From contig DFOV01000407.1 of the NCBI GenBank assembly GCA_002376965.1, positions 1-12,201 on the forward strand: a DNA stretch of 12,201 nucleotides, in the 5' to 3' direction. Source of the stretch: Gammaproteobacteria bacterium UBA3532 (GTDB lineage: Bacteria; Pseudomonadota; Gammaproteobacteria; Enterobacterales; UBA3532). This document shows, in pieces, positions 1-8,705 of this stretch. Position numbers and translations under genes: made by a program. Under the pieces are notes generated by a model. It did no database searches. It saw only the letters and a list, made by a program, of their open reading frames with translations, and was not told where the DNA came from. How positions within the stretch are numbered: position 1 is the first letter of the stretch; each line of letters begins with the position of its first letter.

Positions 1-62
1 CGGGGCTCGCTCTAAACTCGAGTTCAATATACCAGTGAATTCAATAAAACACTGCGTTCCCC

Positions 63-92
63 TTACGTAATCGACGCTATCCCGTCTATAAT
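63..92 (+). promoter_or_regulatory. Candidate sigma-70 promoter of the GGDEF gene
   Basis: A perfect TATAAT lies at 87-92. The best upstream hexamer, TTACGT at 63-68, is 18 nt away and matches the -35 consensus poorly (only its leading TT). Transcription would start near 98-100 and give a leader of about 70 nt. No strong ribosome-binding site precedes the ATG at 170. The remainder of 1-169 holds no recognisable gene. The call rests mainly on the -10 element. Confidence 0.45.
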
Positions 93-169
93 GTATTAAA
101 ATTCAAACTGTATTTTCGCAAAAAATGATTAAAATGCGATCTTCGACAATAAATACACTGGGTTAATTT

Positions 170-1501
170 ATGAATGGAACATCAATAGACAGTTTATTGC
201 GCATTGGTTTTACTGTTGCTCTGTTTGCGGCCTTGTTTATGATGGCTCCCACCCTCGATGGACTGAACAGTTCACTCCAGGTATTGATCGTTAATGCGAC
301 ATACGTCTTTGCCGCTTTTGGTCTCATTCTAGCTTGGCGCTTCAACAAAAACCGCGAACTTATCACAACGATTTTTATTACTGCCTGTTACTGGTGTTAC
401 GATCAATTCGTATTAGGCCACTTAGCCAATGGCGAATGGACCTATCGCTATATCGTTCTTAAAGACTACCTGTGGCAGTATCGCTATGACGTCAATAGTG
501 GCGAACTTGATCTAACAACCGAATTCGCATTGATCGCCGTTTGTGCCCTTACCCCACTCAATGTCATGATCGCTCAGTTTGCCAAACAAAGCGGCAAATT
601 ATTTTTACAAATTGCGCTAGCTATTGTTCTGATTGGACTCGAAGTTGGTGGTGTATATTATGTCATTACCAATCATATGATCGACATTCATCAAACTCTC
701 ACCCAGCCATTGTTTGGTAGCTGGGATCAGGAAAAATCCCCTCAGATCACATGGATAGTTATGGGAGTTGTCACCTTGCTCGCAATTTGGCAGCTTGCTC
801 AGCATAAAATCAAACTCGACTATATCGCCACCTTAGGTGCCATCATCCTCGGCTGTATACTAGCCCCTAATGCAACTACATTTTCTATCTTTTTCTCGCT
901 TAGTCTGCTGGTAATGACGGTTACCATGGTTAAACGCCTATCCTCACAAGCCTACCTGGATGAGCTAACCGGTATTTCATCGCGAAGAAAACTTATCGAA
1001 GACAGCGAATCATTGATGCCACCTTTCACAATCGCCATGCTCGATGTTGATCACTTTAAACAATTCAATGATCGCTATGGCCATAAAGTGGGCGATCAGG
1101 TGTTAAAGATGGTTGCCGGACAAATGAAACAGTCGGTTAAAAAAGGCCATGTTTATCGCTATGGCGGCGAAGAATTCACCGCTCTGTTCCCGCGCGCTTC
1201 AATCGAAGATGTTCGTTCAGAGCTGGAACATCTGCGCCAAGGTATCGAATCCTATCCCTTTATTGTTCGTAAACGCTCAAAACACAAGGTTGCTGATAGC
1301 AATGATCCATCAACCCAGGATCAACATGCCCGCGTAACCATCAGTATTGGTGTAGCCCAAGCATTAAGCGATATCGAAACAGTTGATCAGGTTATAGAAA
1401 ATGCCGACCAGGCCCTCTACGAAGCGAAGAGTAACGGCCGAAACCGAATTGAATACTCCAGTGGAACCACCCACTCAACAGCGGCGGTAGAGCAAGAATA
1501 G
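170..1501 (+). CDS. Membrane-anchored diguanylate cyclase (GGDEF domain, GGEEF active site)
   Basis: The 443-aa protein should make cyclic di-GMP from two GTP at the inner membrane. Residues 9-257 hold about eight hydrophobic segments (roughly 9-29, 34-58, 63-85, 115-137, 142-166, 193-212, 216-233, 237-257), an integral-membrane sensor type that I cannot assign to a named family. The GGDEF domain begins at DELTGISSRR (264-273), continues with LDVDHFKQFNDRYGHKVGD (291-309) carrying metal-binding D292, has the active loop GGEEF at 332-336, and ends with VTISIGVA and the ALYEAK segment. GGEEF is a catalytically competent variant. The inhibitory RxxD site expected nine residues before the loop is absent (VKKG there), so classical product inhibition is unlikely. 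A basic insertion at about 365-388 (RKRSKHK and following) precedes VTISIGVA. The ATG at 170 is kept because the first membrane segment begins about nine residues later, although its Shine-Dalgarno is weak. The gene converges on ppiC and is transcribed toward the origin. The ligand sensed is unknown. Confidence 0.92.
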   Translation: MNGTSIDSLLRIGFTVALFAALFMMAPTLDGLNSSLQVLIVNATYVFAAFGLILAWRFNKNRELITTIFITACYWCYDQFVLGHLANGEWTYRYIVLKDYLWQYRYDVNSGELDLTTEFALIAVCALTPLNVMIAQFAKQSGKLFLQIALAIVLIGLEVGGVYYVITNHMIDIHQTLTQPLFGSWDQEKSPQITWIVMGVVTLLAIWQLAQHKIKLDYIATLGAIILGCILAPNATTFSIFFSLSLLVMTVTMVKRLSSQAYLDELTGISSRRKLIEDSESLMPPFTIAMLDVDHFKQFNDRYGHKVGDQVLKMVAGQMKQSVKKGHVYRYGGEEFTALFPRASIEDVRSELEHLRQGIESYPFIVRKRSKHKVADSNDPSTQDQHARVTISIGVAQALSDIETVDQVIENADQALYEAKSNGRNRIEYSSGTTHSTAAVEQE

Positions 1502-1525
1502 GTAATGAAGGCTTAACCAAGCGTT

Positions 1526-1544
1526 GGCTGAGCCTGTCGAAGCC
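1526..1544. repeat. Short dispersed-repeat-like motif (TTCGACAGGCTCAG type)
   Basis: Read on the minus strand, this 19-bp stretch contains TTCGACAGGCTCAG flanked by complementary GGCT and AGCC ends. I recall very similar motifs as short intergenic repeats in many environmental proteobacteria. It sits between the cyclase stop codon and the terminator. Only one copy lies in this window, so its repeat status rests on recollection and not on the sequence shown. Confidence 0.4.
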
Positions 1545-1547
1545 CCA

Positions 1548-1581
1548 TTAAAAAAAGGCATCACTTGATGCCTTTTTTTAA
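1548..1581. terminator. Bidirectional intrinsic terminator
   Basis: A perfect 15-bp stem (1548-1562 pairing with 1567-1581) with an ACTT loop is built from GGCATC/GATGCC flanked by a run of A on one side and T on the other. It therefore presents a hairpin followed by a U-tract on both strands. It lies between two convergent genes and should end the cyclase transcript (+) and the dnaA-to-ppiC transcript (-). Confidence 0.93.
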
Positions 1582-1602
1582 TGCTTGAAGTATAACCAAT
1601 AC

Positions 1603-1881
1603 TTAAGAGCGTGCAGTCACTTCCAACAGATGGTAACCAAACTGGGTTTTTACTGGCCCTTGTACAACACCTACATCGGCACTGAAAACCACGTCGTCAA
1701 ATTCTTTAACCATCTGGCCGCGACCAAACTCACCGAGTTCTCCACCACGTTGTCCTGATGGGCAGCTTGAGAACTGCTTTGCTAGATCAGCAAAATCTGC
1801 TCCCTCTTCAATTTGTTTTTTCAGCTCTAAACATTTATCTTCAGTGCTTACCAAAATGTGGCGTGCGCTTGCTCTTGCCAT
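1603..1881 (-). CDS. ppiC: Parvulin-type peptidyl-prolyl cis-trans isomerase PpiC
   Basis: The 92-aa single-domain parvulin accelerates cis-trans isomerisation of X-Pro bonds. It has no signal peptide, so it should be cytoplasmic. It matches E. coli PpiC (93 aa) along its length: ARHILV at 6-11 with H8, CPSG at 40-43 with C40, GGELGEFGRGQMV at 46-58, F61, and TQFGYHLL at 79-86 with F81 and H84. These cover the expected active-site residues. An AAGGGGAT Shine-Dalgarno precedes the ATG at 1881. The gene is 31 nt downstream of gyrB on the same strand and upstream of the shared terminator, so it is probably the last gene of the dnaA operon. In E. coli ppiC lies near ilvC, so this placement differs from the enteric one. 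The product assignment is firm; the operon link is inferred from spacing. Confidence 0.94.
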   Translation of the reverse strand: MARASARHILVSTEDKCLELKKQIEEGADFADLAKQFSSCPSGQRGGELGEFGRGQMVKEFDDVVFSADVGVVQGPVKTQFGYHLLEVTARS

Positions 1882-1912
1882 AATAAAATCCCCTTGGTCT
1901 AGGTGGCTGGTG

Positions 1913-4342
<2,430 letters not shown>

Positions 4343-4347
4343 CTAAC

Positions 4348-5436
4348 CTACTCTGTTACCAAAGTGACTTGACCTTGCGTCACTGAAAATTGGCGCGTGG
4401 CTACTTCAGCGGGAAAATCCAGAAGGATCCCCGATGAAGAGGTCAACCACACTTGGCTTTCAGACGCGATCAATGCCTGCCATACATGCCGCATGGACTG
4501 TTGATCCAGCTCTGATGGTAAATCATCGACAAGATAAATCGCTCTGCGACCTTTGTCTTCACTAATATATGCGCCCTGAGCGAGCTTTAGCGCATATACC
4601 AACAATTTTTGTTGCCCTCGCGATAACACCTCTTGCACTACACCTTGCTCACACCGAAACTTGATATCGGCTTTATGCGGTCCAACGGTGGTGTAGCCCA
4701 GCAGAAGATCACGGGCATAGTGTTGCTCAAGCTGCTCCAACAAGCCAACATCGTCGCGCCAACCGGGGTAATACAGAACGTCCAGCGCAACAACCTGACC
4801 AAGAAACTGCGTAAGCAACGGCTGGGCATATTCTAGCAGTTTCTGGATGTATTGGCTTCTCAAATAGCTTAATTGACCAGCCAATTGCGCATATTCCTGA
4901 TCCCATGAAGCTAACTCACGATAGGGAGCCTTATTCTTAAGTGCCGAATTGCGCTGTTTTAGCAGTCGATTTAGTCGCTGCCACACATCATTCAAAGCTT
5001 GCTGACTATAAAAAACGCCCCAGTCCATAAAAGCACGCCGCACCTTCGGGCCTTCATGCAACAAGCCGATACTATCTGGGGTAATGGCAATGGTGGGTAG
5101 GTGGGTGGCAAATTCAGATAAGCGAGCCACATCGTCACCATTATAACGCATAGTTAGCTTGCCACTACGCTCACGCTCTATCCCCAACGATACCTCGGAC
5201 TCGACGGTTTTTACTTTGGCAACAACACGAATCCAATCAGCCTGATGCTGGATCAGCGGCTTATAGCTTCGACTCCGAAACGAACGTCCGTAAGACAACA
5301 AATGAATGCCTTCAAGCACTGCGCTTTTACCACTGCCATTTCCACCAACCAATAGGTTCATTCGCGGAGACGGATCAATAGTTACCTGGGATAATATTCG
5401 GCAATGCTCAATAGATAATCTCGCCAGCTGAGTCAT
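4348..5436 (-). CDS. recF: DNA replication and repair ATPase RecF
   Basis: RecF is an SMC/ABC-like ATPase that, with RecO and RecR, promotes RecA loading at single-strand gaps. The protein has 362 aa (E. coli 357). Visible motifs are Walker A GGNGSGKS (31-38), the family segment GPHKADI (252-258), the ABC signature LSRGQQKLL (271-279), Walker B IYLVDDL (300-306) and the D-loop SELD (308-311). The ATG lies only 7 nt after the dnaN stop and has a weak Shine-Dalgarno, which suggests translational coupling to dnaN. The stop is 14 nt before gyrB, and the gyrB ribosome-binding site lies in that gap. All motifs are intact and nothing is unusual. Confidence 0.98.
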   Translation of the reverse strand: MTQLARLSIEHCRILSQVTIDPSPRMNLLVGGNGSGKSAVLEGIHLLSYGRSFRSRSYKPLIQHQADWIRVVAKVKTVESEVSLGIERERSGKLTMRYNGDDVARLSEFATHLPTIAITPDSIGLLHEGPKVRRAFMDWGVFYSQQALNDVWQRLNRLLKQRNSALKNKAPYRELASWDQEYAQLAGQLSYLRSQYIQKLLEYAQPLLTQFLGQVVALDVLYYPGWRDDVGLLEQLEQHYARDLLLGYTTVGPHKADIKFRCEQGVVQEVLSRGQQKLLVYALKLAQGAYISEDKGRRAIYLVDDLPSELDQQSMRHVWQALIASESQVWLTSSSGILLDFPAEVATRQFSVTQGQVTLVTE

Positions 5437-5443
5437 TCTTGCG

Positions 5444-6550
5444 TTAGAGCCTCACCGGCATAACTACATACTGTGGGCTTTGTTCTGATTCATCCTCAAT
5501 CAACAAACTGGCATTACTATTATTCAGATACAACTGTATGGTTTCGGTTTTCAGGGCGCTCGCGGATTCCAGTAAGTAAGTTGCGTTAAATGCCGTTTCC
5601 ATATCTGGCCCGCTATACTCTATTTCAAGCTCTTCCATGGCTTCTTCCTGTTCTGGATTATTCGCCTGAAGATGCAGCCGGTTCTCGGAAAATATCAGCC
5701 TGATCCCCTTTTGCTTCTCATTGGATAAAATAGAAGCTCGTGACACCGATTGACGAAACCAGTCTCGATCGACTTTGGCACAATAGGGATGATTTTTAGG
5801 AATAACCCGGTGGTAGTCGGGAAAAGCTCCATCGATAAGCTTGGTCAAAAATTGAAAGTTTTCTCCAATAATTTGCAGGTGGTTTTCACCCAAAGCGACA
5901 GAAATCGACGATTCATTTTCCGCTGATAACAAGCGTAACAATTCTTGGACAGCCTTTCTTGGTACGATAACTGAGTTACGTGGAACATCAATTGACTGGC
6001 TGACTCGATACCAGGCTAGTCGATGGCCATCAGTGGCGACAGATACAACACCTTCGCTATCAATTTCGAGTAGGACACCGTTCAGGTAATAACGAACATC
6101 CTGAGCTGCCATGCAAAAATGTACCTGCTGCAACGAGTTAACCAGCTGCTTTTGGAGCAAAGAAAATGCCTGACCACTGAAATCTTCAACGACTTTAGGA
6201 AACCCTGTTGCAGCCAAGGTCAATAAACTGAATCGACTACGCCCCGAGCGCACCAGCATGCGATCACCATCAAACTCAAATCGGACCTGACTACCATCGG
6301 GCAGGCTACGGCAAATATCAAAGAGCTTTTTAGCAGGCACTGTTATTTGACCATCAGTATCCGCTGCTTGCTCGAGTGTAAGTTGAGCTGTTAGTTCTAT
6401 CTCCAGATCAGTAGCCGTAACACTCAGCTGCTTTCCCTGAACACTGAGTAAGACATTACTCAATATTGCCAATGTATGCCGGCGTTCAACCGCACCAGAA
6501 ACCAGTTGTAGTGCGGCTACAAAAGCTTCTCTATCTACAATAAATTGCAT
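5444..6550 (-). CDS. dnaN: DNA polymerase III beta sliding clamp
   Basis: This is the ring-forming processivity clamp that tethers DNA polymerase III and recruits MutS, Hda and translesion polymerases. The protein has 368 aa (E. coli 366), as expected for three clamp folds of about 120 residues each. Identity is clear from the N-terminal MQFIVDREAF, the ATDLEIEL segment near residue 46, SVATDGHRLAWYR in the second fold, and the C-terminal YVVMPVRL, which contributes to the partner-binding pocket. The ATG at 6550 is preceded by GGAAGAA. The gene starts 23 nt after dnaA and ends 7 nt before recF, inside the leftward operon. No anomaly was seen. Confidence 0.99.
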   Translation of the reverse strand: MQFIVDREAFVAALQLVSGAVERRHTLAILSNVLLSVQGKQLSVTATDLEIELTAQLTLEQAADTDGQITVPAKKLFDICRSLPDGSQVRFEFDGDRMLVRSGRSRFSLLTLAATGFPKVVEDFSGQAFSLLQKQLVNSLQQVHFCMAAQDVRYYLNGVLLEIDSEGVVSVATDGHRLAWYRVSQSIDVPRNSVIVPRKAVQELLRLLSAENESSISVALGENHLQIIGENFQFLTKLIDGAFPDYHRVIPKNHPYCAKVDRDWFRQSVSRASILSNEKQKGIRLIFSENRLHLQANNPEQEEAMEELEIEYSGPDMETAFNATYLLESASALKTETIQLYLNNSNASLLIEDESEQSPQYVVMPVRL

Positions 6551-6573
6551 AGGTTCTTCCGCTACGAAAAGTG

Positions 6574-7950
6574 CTAACTCGACAAAATACGTAATAAGTT
6601 GGCGTAATCTTCTTTGATATCGTGGGTTTCTTCGCGTAATTCTTTAACTTTGCGGCACGCATGCAACACAGTTGTATGGTCACGCCCACCAAAAGACTCA
6701 CCAATTTCAGGCAAACTGTGACTGGTTAACTCTTTAGCCAATGACATCGCCATTTGGCGTGGTCTGGCAACCGAACGACTGCGCCGTTTAGATAACAAGT
6801 CAGATACCTTGACCTTATAATATTCTGCAACGGTCTTTTGAATATTTTCGATGGTAATCAATTTATCTTGTGCCGCTAACAAATCTTTAAGCGCCTCACG
6901 AACAAAATCCAGTGTAATGGCACGACCGGTAAAATGAGCATTGGCGATGACTTTTTTCAAAGCACCTTCCAAATCCCTAACATTAGAACGAATGCGTTTG
7001 GCAATAAAAAAGGCGACCTCATTAGGCAGTTCGATTTTCGACTGCTCGGCCTTGCTCATTAAAATGGCAACTCGGGTTTCCAGCTCTGGCGGCTCTACGG
7101 CTACGGTTAATCCCCAGCCAAAGCGACTTTTTAATCGCTCTTCAACACCGCTGATTTCCTTAGGGAAGCGATCGCAGGTTAGGATCATTTGCTGATTCCC
7201 TTCTAACAACGCATTGAAAGTATGAAAAAACTCTTCCTGAGTACGCTCTTTACCAGCAAAAAATTGAATATCGTCGATTAATAAGGCATCAACCGAACGA
7301 TAGTAGCGTTTAAAATCATCAATGACATTATTCTGCAATGCCTTGACCATGTCGGCGACAAAGCGATCGGAATGTAAATAGACCACCTTAGCGTCAGCTT
7401 TTTGTTCAATAATGGCGTTGCCTACCGCATGCATTAAATGGGTTTTCCCTAACCCTACACCACCATAAATAAACAATGGGTTGTAAGCTTGACCGGGATT
7501 GGTGCTGACTTGACGCGATGCAGCCAAACCAAGTTGATTCGATTTACCCTCAACAAAAGACTCGAACGTATAATTTGGATTTAAATTGCTGCGTACCGGA
7601 GCATTGGAAACCGGCCGCGATGGCTGCTCCCAAGCGGGCAATAATTTTTTACTATCAACTGGCTCAGGTGCTTGCGTTATTTTTTCCACCTGAGGTTGAG
7701 GCTTAACAATTTTCTTATCGCCAACCTCAAGCCGAACCTGCGGCGCATCTTTTCCAGCTAAGTCACTGATTATTTGCAAGATCCGGCGATAATATTTTTC
7801 CTTTACCCAATCCAGCACAAAGCGATTTGGTGCATAAAGACAAATAACCTGGGCGTCTTCTTCAGACTGTAATGGCCGTAACCAAGTTGCGAACTGCTGA
7901 GCCGGTAGCTCTTCCTGCAACGTCTGCAAACAATGCTGCCACAATGACAC
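6574..7950 (-). CDS. dnaA: Chromosomal replication initiator DnaA (GTG start)
   Basis: DnaA is the AAA+ initiator that binds DnaA boxes, melts the origin and loads DnaB. The protein has 458 aa (E. coli 467). Domain I (1 to about 80) includes [14 protein letters not shown] and [13 protein letters not shown]; a low-conservation linker runs to about 125. The AAA+ domain has Walker A GGVGLGKT (163-170), Walker B LLIDDIQF (223-230), a sensor-1 region near 256-260, [10 protein letters not shown] (268-277) with the arginine-finger region, and [11 protein letters not shown] (321-331) carrying the sensor-2 arginine. Domain IV ends with [14 protein letters not shown] (422-435), the DnaA-box recognition signature. 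The start codon is GTG at 7948-7950, supported by AGGAG about 7 nt upstream and by alignment with E. coli DnaA, which also uses GTG. A consensus DnaA box (7961-7969) touches this ribosome-binding site, which suggests autoregulation. Confidence 0.99.
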   Translation of the reverse strand: MSLWQHCLQTLQEELPAQQFATWLRPLQSEEDAQVICLYAPNRFVLDWVKEKYYRRILQIISDLAGKDAPQVRLEVGDKKIVKPQPQVEKITQAPEPVDSKKLLPAWEQPSRPVSNAPVRSNLNPNYTFESFVEGKSNQLGLAASRQVSTNPGQAYNPLFIYGGVGLGKTHLMHAVGNAIIEQKADAKVVYLHSDRFVADMVKALQNNVIDDFKRYYRSVDALLIDDIQFFAGKERTQEEFFHTFNALLEGNQQMILTCDRFPKEISGVEERLKSRFGWGLTVAVEPPELETRVAILMSKAEQSKIELPNEVAFFIAKRIRSNVRDLEGALKKVIANAHFTGRAITLDFVREALKDLLAAQDKLITIENIQKTVAEYYKVKVSDLLSKRRSRSVARPRQMAMSLAKELTSHSLPEIGESFGGRDHTTVLHACRKVKELREETHDIKEDYANLLRILSS

Positions 7951-7960
7951 ACGATACTCC

Positions 7961-7969
7961 TGTGGATAA
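7961..7969 (-). promoter_or_regulatory. Consensus DnaA box at the dnaA ribosome-binding site
   Basis: The minus strand reads TTATCCACA, the strongest consensus DnaA box, and runs directly into the dnaA Shine-Dalgarno AGGAG (7957-7961, one shared base). It is in the dnaA leader, downstream of the candidate promoter. DnaA-ATP bound here could block elongation of its own transcript. Confidence 0.9.
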
Positions 7970-7988
7970 TAGATAAAAACAAACCAAT

Positions 7989-7997
7989 TTATTCACA
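7989..7997 (+). promoter_or_regulatory. DnaA box TTATTCACA at the dnaA transcription start region
   Basis: TTATTCACA fits TTATNCACA. It lies 6-14 nt downstream of the candidate dnaA -10 element and so overlaps the expected start point, a position suited to repression by DnaA. Confidence 0.8.
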
Positions 7998-8002
7998 TGC
8001 GA

Positions 8003-8030
8003 AGCATAGCAGGTTTCCAAATTTTGTCAC
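8003..8030 (-). promoter_or_regulatory. Candidate dnaA promoter with extended -10
   Basis: On the minus strand, GTGACA (8025-8030, five of six to TTGACA) is followed after 16 nt by TATGCT (8003-8008), which is preceded by TGC, an extended -10. The predicted start near 7996 gives a leader of about 45 nt that includes two DnaA boxes. More A/T-rich sequence upstream (8050-8100) could hold a second promoter, but none stood out. Confidence 0.6.
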
Positions 8031-8123
8031 ACGCTTTCTACAAAAGTACTGAATAATATTTTTATATATTAAATATCAATAGGTTAAACAAAAAATCAAC
8101 CTAAACACCTTATATAATAAAAC

Positions 8124-8132
8124 TGTGTATAA
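8124..8132 (-). promoter_or_regulatory. DnaA box TTATACACA
   Basis: The minus strand reads GGG then TTATACACA, the same 9-mer I recall for box R2 of E. coli oriC, also after GGG. It stands alone between the dnaA promoter and the first repeated module. Confidence 0.8.
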
Positions 8133-8281
8133 CCCTTAAGTATCTCTAGTAAAAAACTGTATATAAAAACAGAGCGGAGGTTTTACCCACCCATTATCCA
8201 GCACTACTTACCATGCCAAACAGTCTTTTTAAACAAGGTTGCTTCGAAAGTAAGTCATTATAATAAATAATAAAAAAAGAC

Positions 8282-8290
8282 TTACGCACA
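8282..8290 (+). promoter_or_regulatory. Near-consensus DnaA box TTACGCACA
   Basis: One mismatch to TTATNCACA (C at position 4). Support comes from its position, matched by the 9-mer at 8636-8644 in the second module copy. Confidence 0.5.
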
Positions 8291-8331
8291 GAAATCGCCA
8301 TGACTAATAACCATCATAATTATATATATAA

Positions 8332-8344
8332 GATCTTATTAATT
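8332..8344 (+). other. 13-mer-like unwinding element
   Basis: GATCTTATTAATT resembles the E. coli oriC 13-mers (GATCTNTTNTTTT; the right 13-mer is GATCTCTTATTAG). It lies in a 36-bp stretch (8316-8351) with 34 A/T bases. Only one copy is present, so the E. coli three-fold array is not reproduced. It is a candidate duplex-unwinding segment. Confidence 0.45.
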
Positions 8345-8498
8345 ATTATTAGAGCTTGGTTGTCTTTCTTAACTACAGGGCAAGATATTTTGAAGCAAAA
8401 ATTTTCTGTACAGATGCTGACTAAGCCATCCTTGATAAATTTTCGCCGTTTTAATTATTCCAGATGATCTGAATAAGTGAGGGATAACTATCGACTAA

Positions 8499-8528
8499 TC
8501 TGTGAATAAAAATAAAGTTATTCACAGA
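8499..8528. promoter_or_regulatory. Inverted pair of DnaA boxes (8501-8509 minus, 8518-8526 plus)
   Basis: Two TTATTCACA boxes face each other across 8 nt. With flanking bases they form 11-bp perfect arms (8499-8509 and 8518-8528), long enough for a cruciform or hairpin. No U-tract follows, so it is not a terminator. It is the densest box cluster in the region and lies between the two repeated modules, the likely main DnaA assembly site. Confidence 0.8.
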
Positions 8529-8536
8529 GAGTAAAG

Positions 8537-8545
8537 TTATACGCA
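8537..8545 (+). promoter_or_regulatory. Near-consensus DnaA box TTATACGCA
   Basis: One mismatch to TTATNCACA (G at position 7). It has the same orientation as the box at 8518-8526, 19 nt away. The shared TAAAGTTAT (8513-8521 and 8532-8540) makes a short direct repeat of the two sites. Confidence 0.55.
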
Positions 8546-8616
8546 ACAAGCACACCGAATGTTCCCTATCTATACCTCAGTTAATGACACGATTACCATG
8601 TGTCTATCTATATGTT

Positions 8617-8705
8617 TTATAATTAAAAAAATTGCTTATCAACAGAAAACAAGCCTACTAATAACCATCATTATCATTTAAATCTATTTAAATACTTATA
8701 ATTAT
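8617..8705 (+). repeat. oriC module, copy 2
   Basis: In order: TTATAAT (8617-8623), TAAAAAAA (8624-8631), DnaA-like TTATCAACA (8636-8644), ACAGAAA (8642-8648), the 15-mer ACTAATAACCATCAT (8657-8671), and an A/T tract to about 8705 that includes ATTTAAAT twice at a 10-bp period (8676-8683, 8686-8693). Over the 42 bp from the 9-mer, 30 positions match copy 1 without gaps. Copy 1 carries 6 extra bases between TTATAAT and TAAAAAAA. Confidence 0.7.
8636..8644 (+). promoter_or_regulatory. Near-consensus DnaA box TTATCAACA
   Basis: One mismatch to TTATCCACA (A at position 6). It holds the same place in module copy 2 as TTACGCACA in copy 1. Confidence 0.5.

Larger units (their letters stand above)
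8258..8351 (+). repeat. oriC module, copy 1
   Basis: In order: TTATAAT (8258-8264), TAAAAAAA (8271-8278), DnaA-like TTACGCACA (8282-8290), shared ACAGAAA (8288-8294), the 15-mer ACTAATAACCATCAT (8303-8317), and an A/T tract to 8351 with only two G/C in its last 36 bases (8316-8351). All elements recur in order in copy 2, and the distance from the 9-mer to the 15-mer is 12 nt in both. It may be an unwinding element; the function is inferred. Confidence 0.7.

Noticed and set aside
31..56. CAGTG/CACTG hairpin in the leader region as a terminator of an upstream gene
   Set aside because: A 5-bp stem with a 12-nt loop and no adjacent T-run is too weak.
8023..8031. TTTGTCACA as a DnaA box
   Set aside because: Two mismatches to TTATNCACA, and it overlaps the candidate dnaA -35, which explains the TGTCAC core.
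8194..8202. TTATCCAGC as a DnaA box
   Set aside because: It lacks the CACA end, the most constrained part of the box, and was treated as chance.
8546..8554. ACAAGCACA as an additional box in the central cluster
   Set aside because: It shares only the CACA end and too few other positions.
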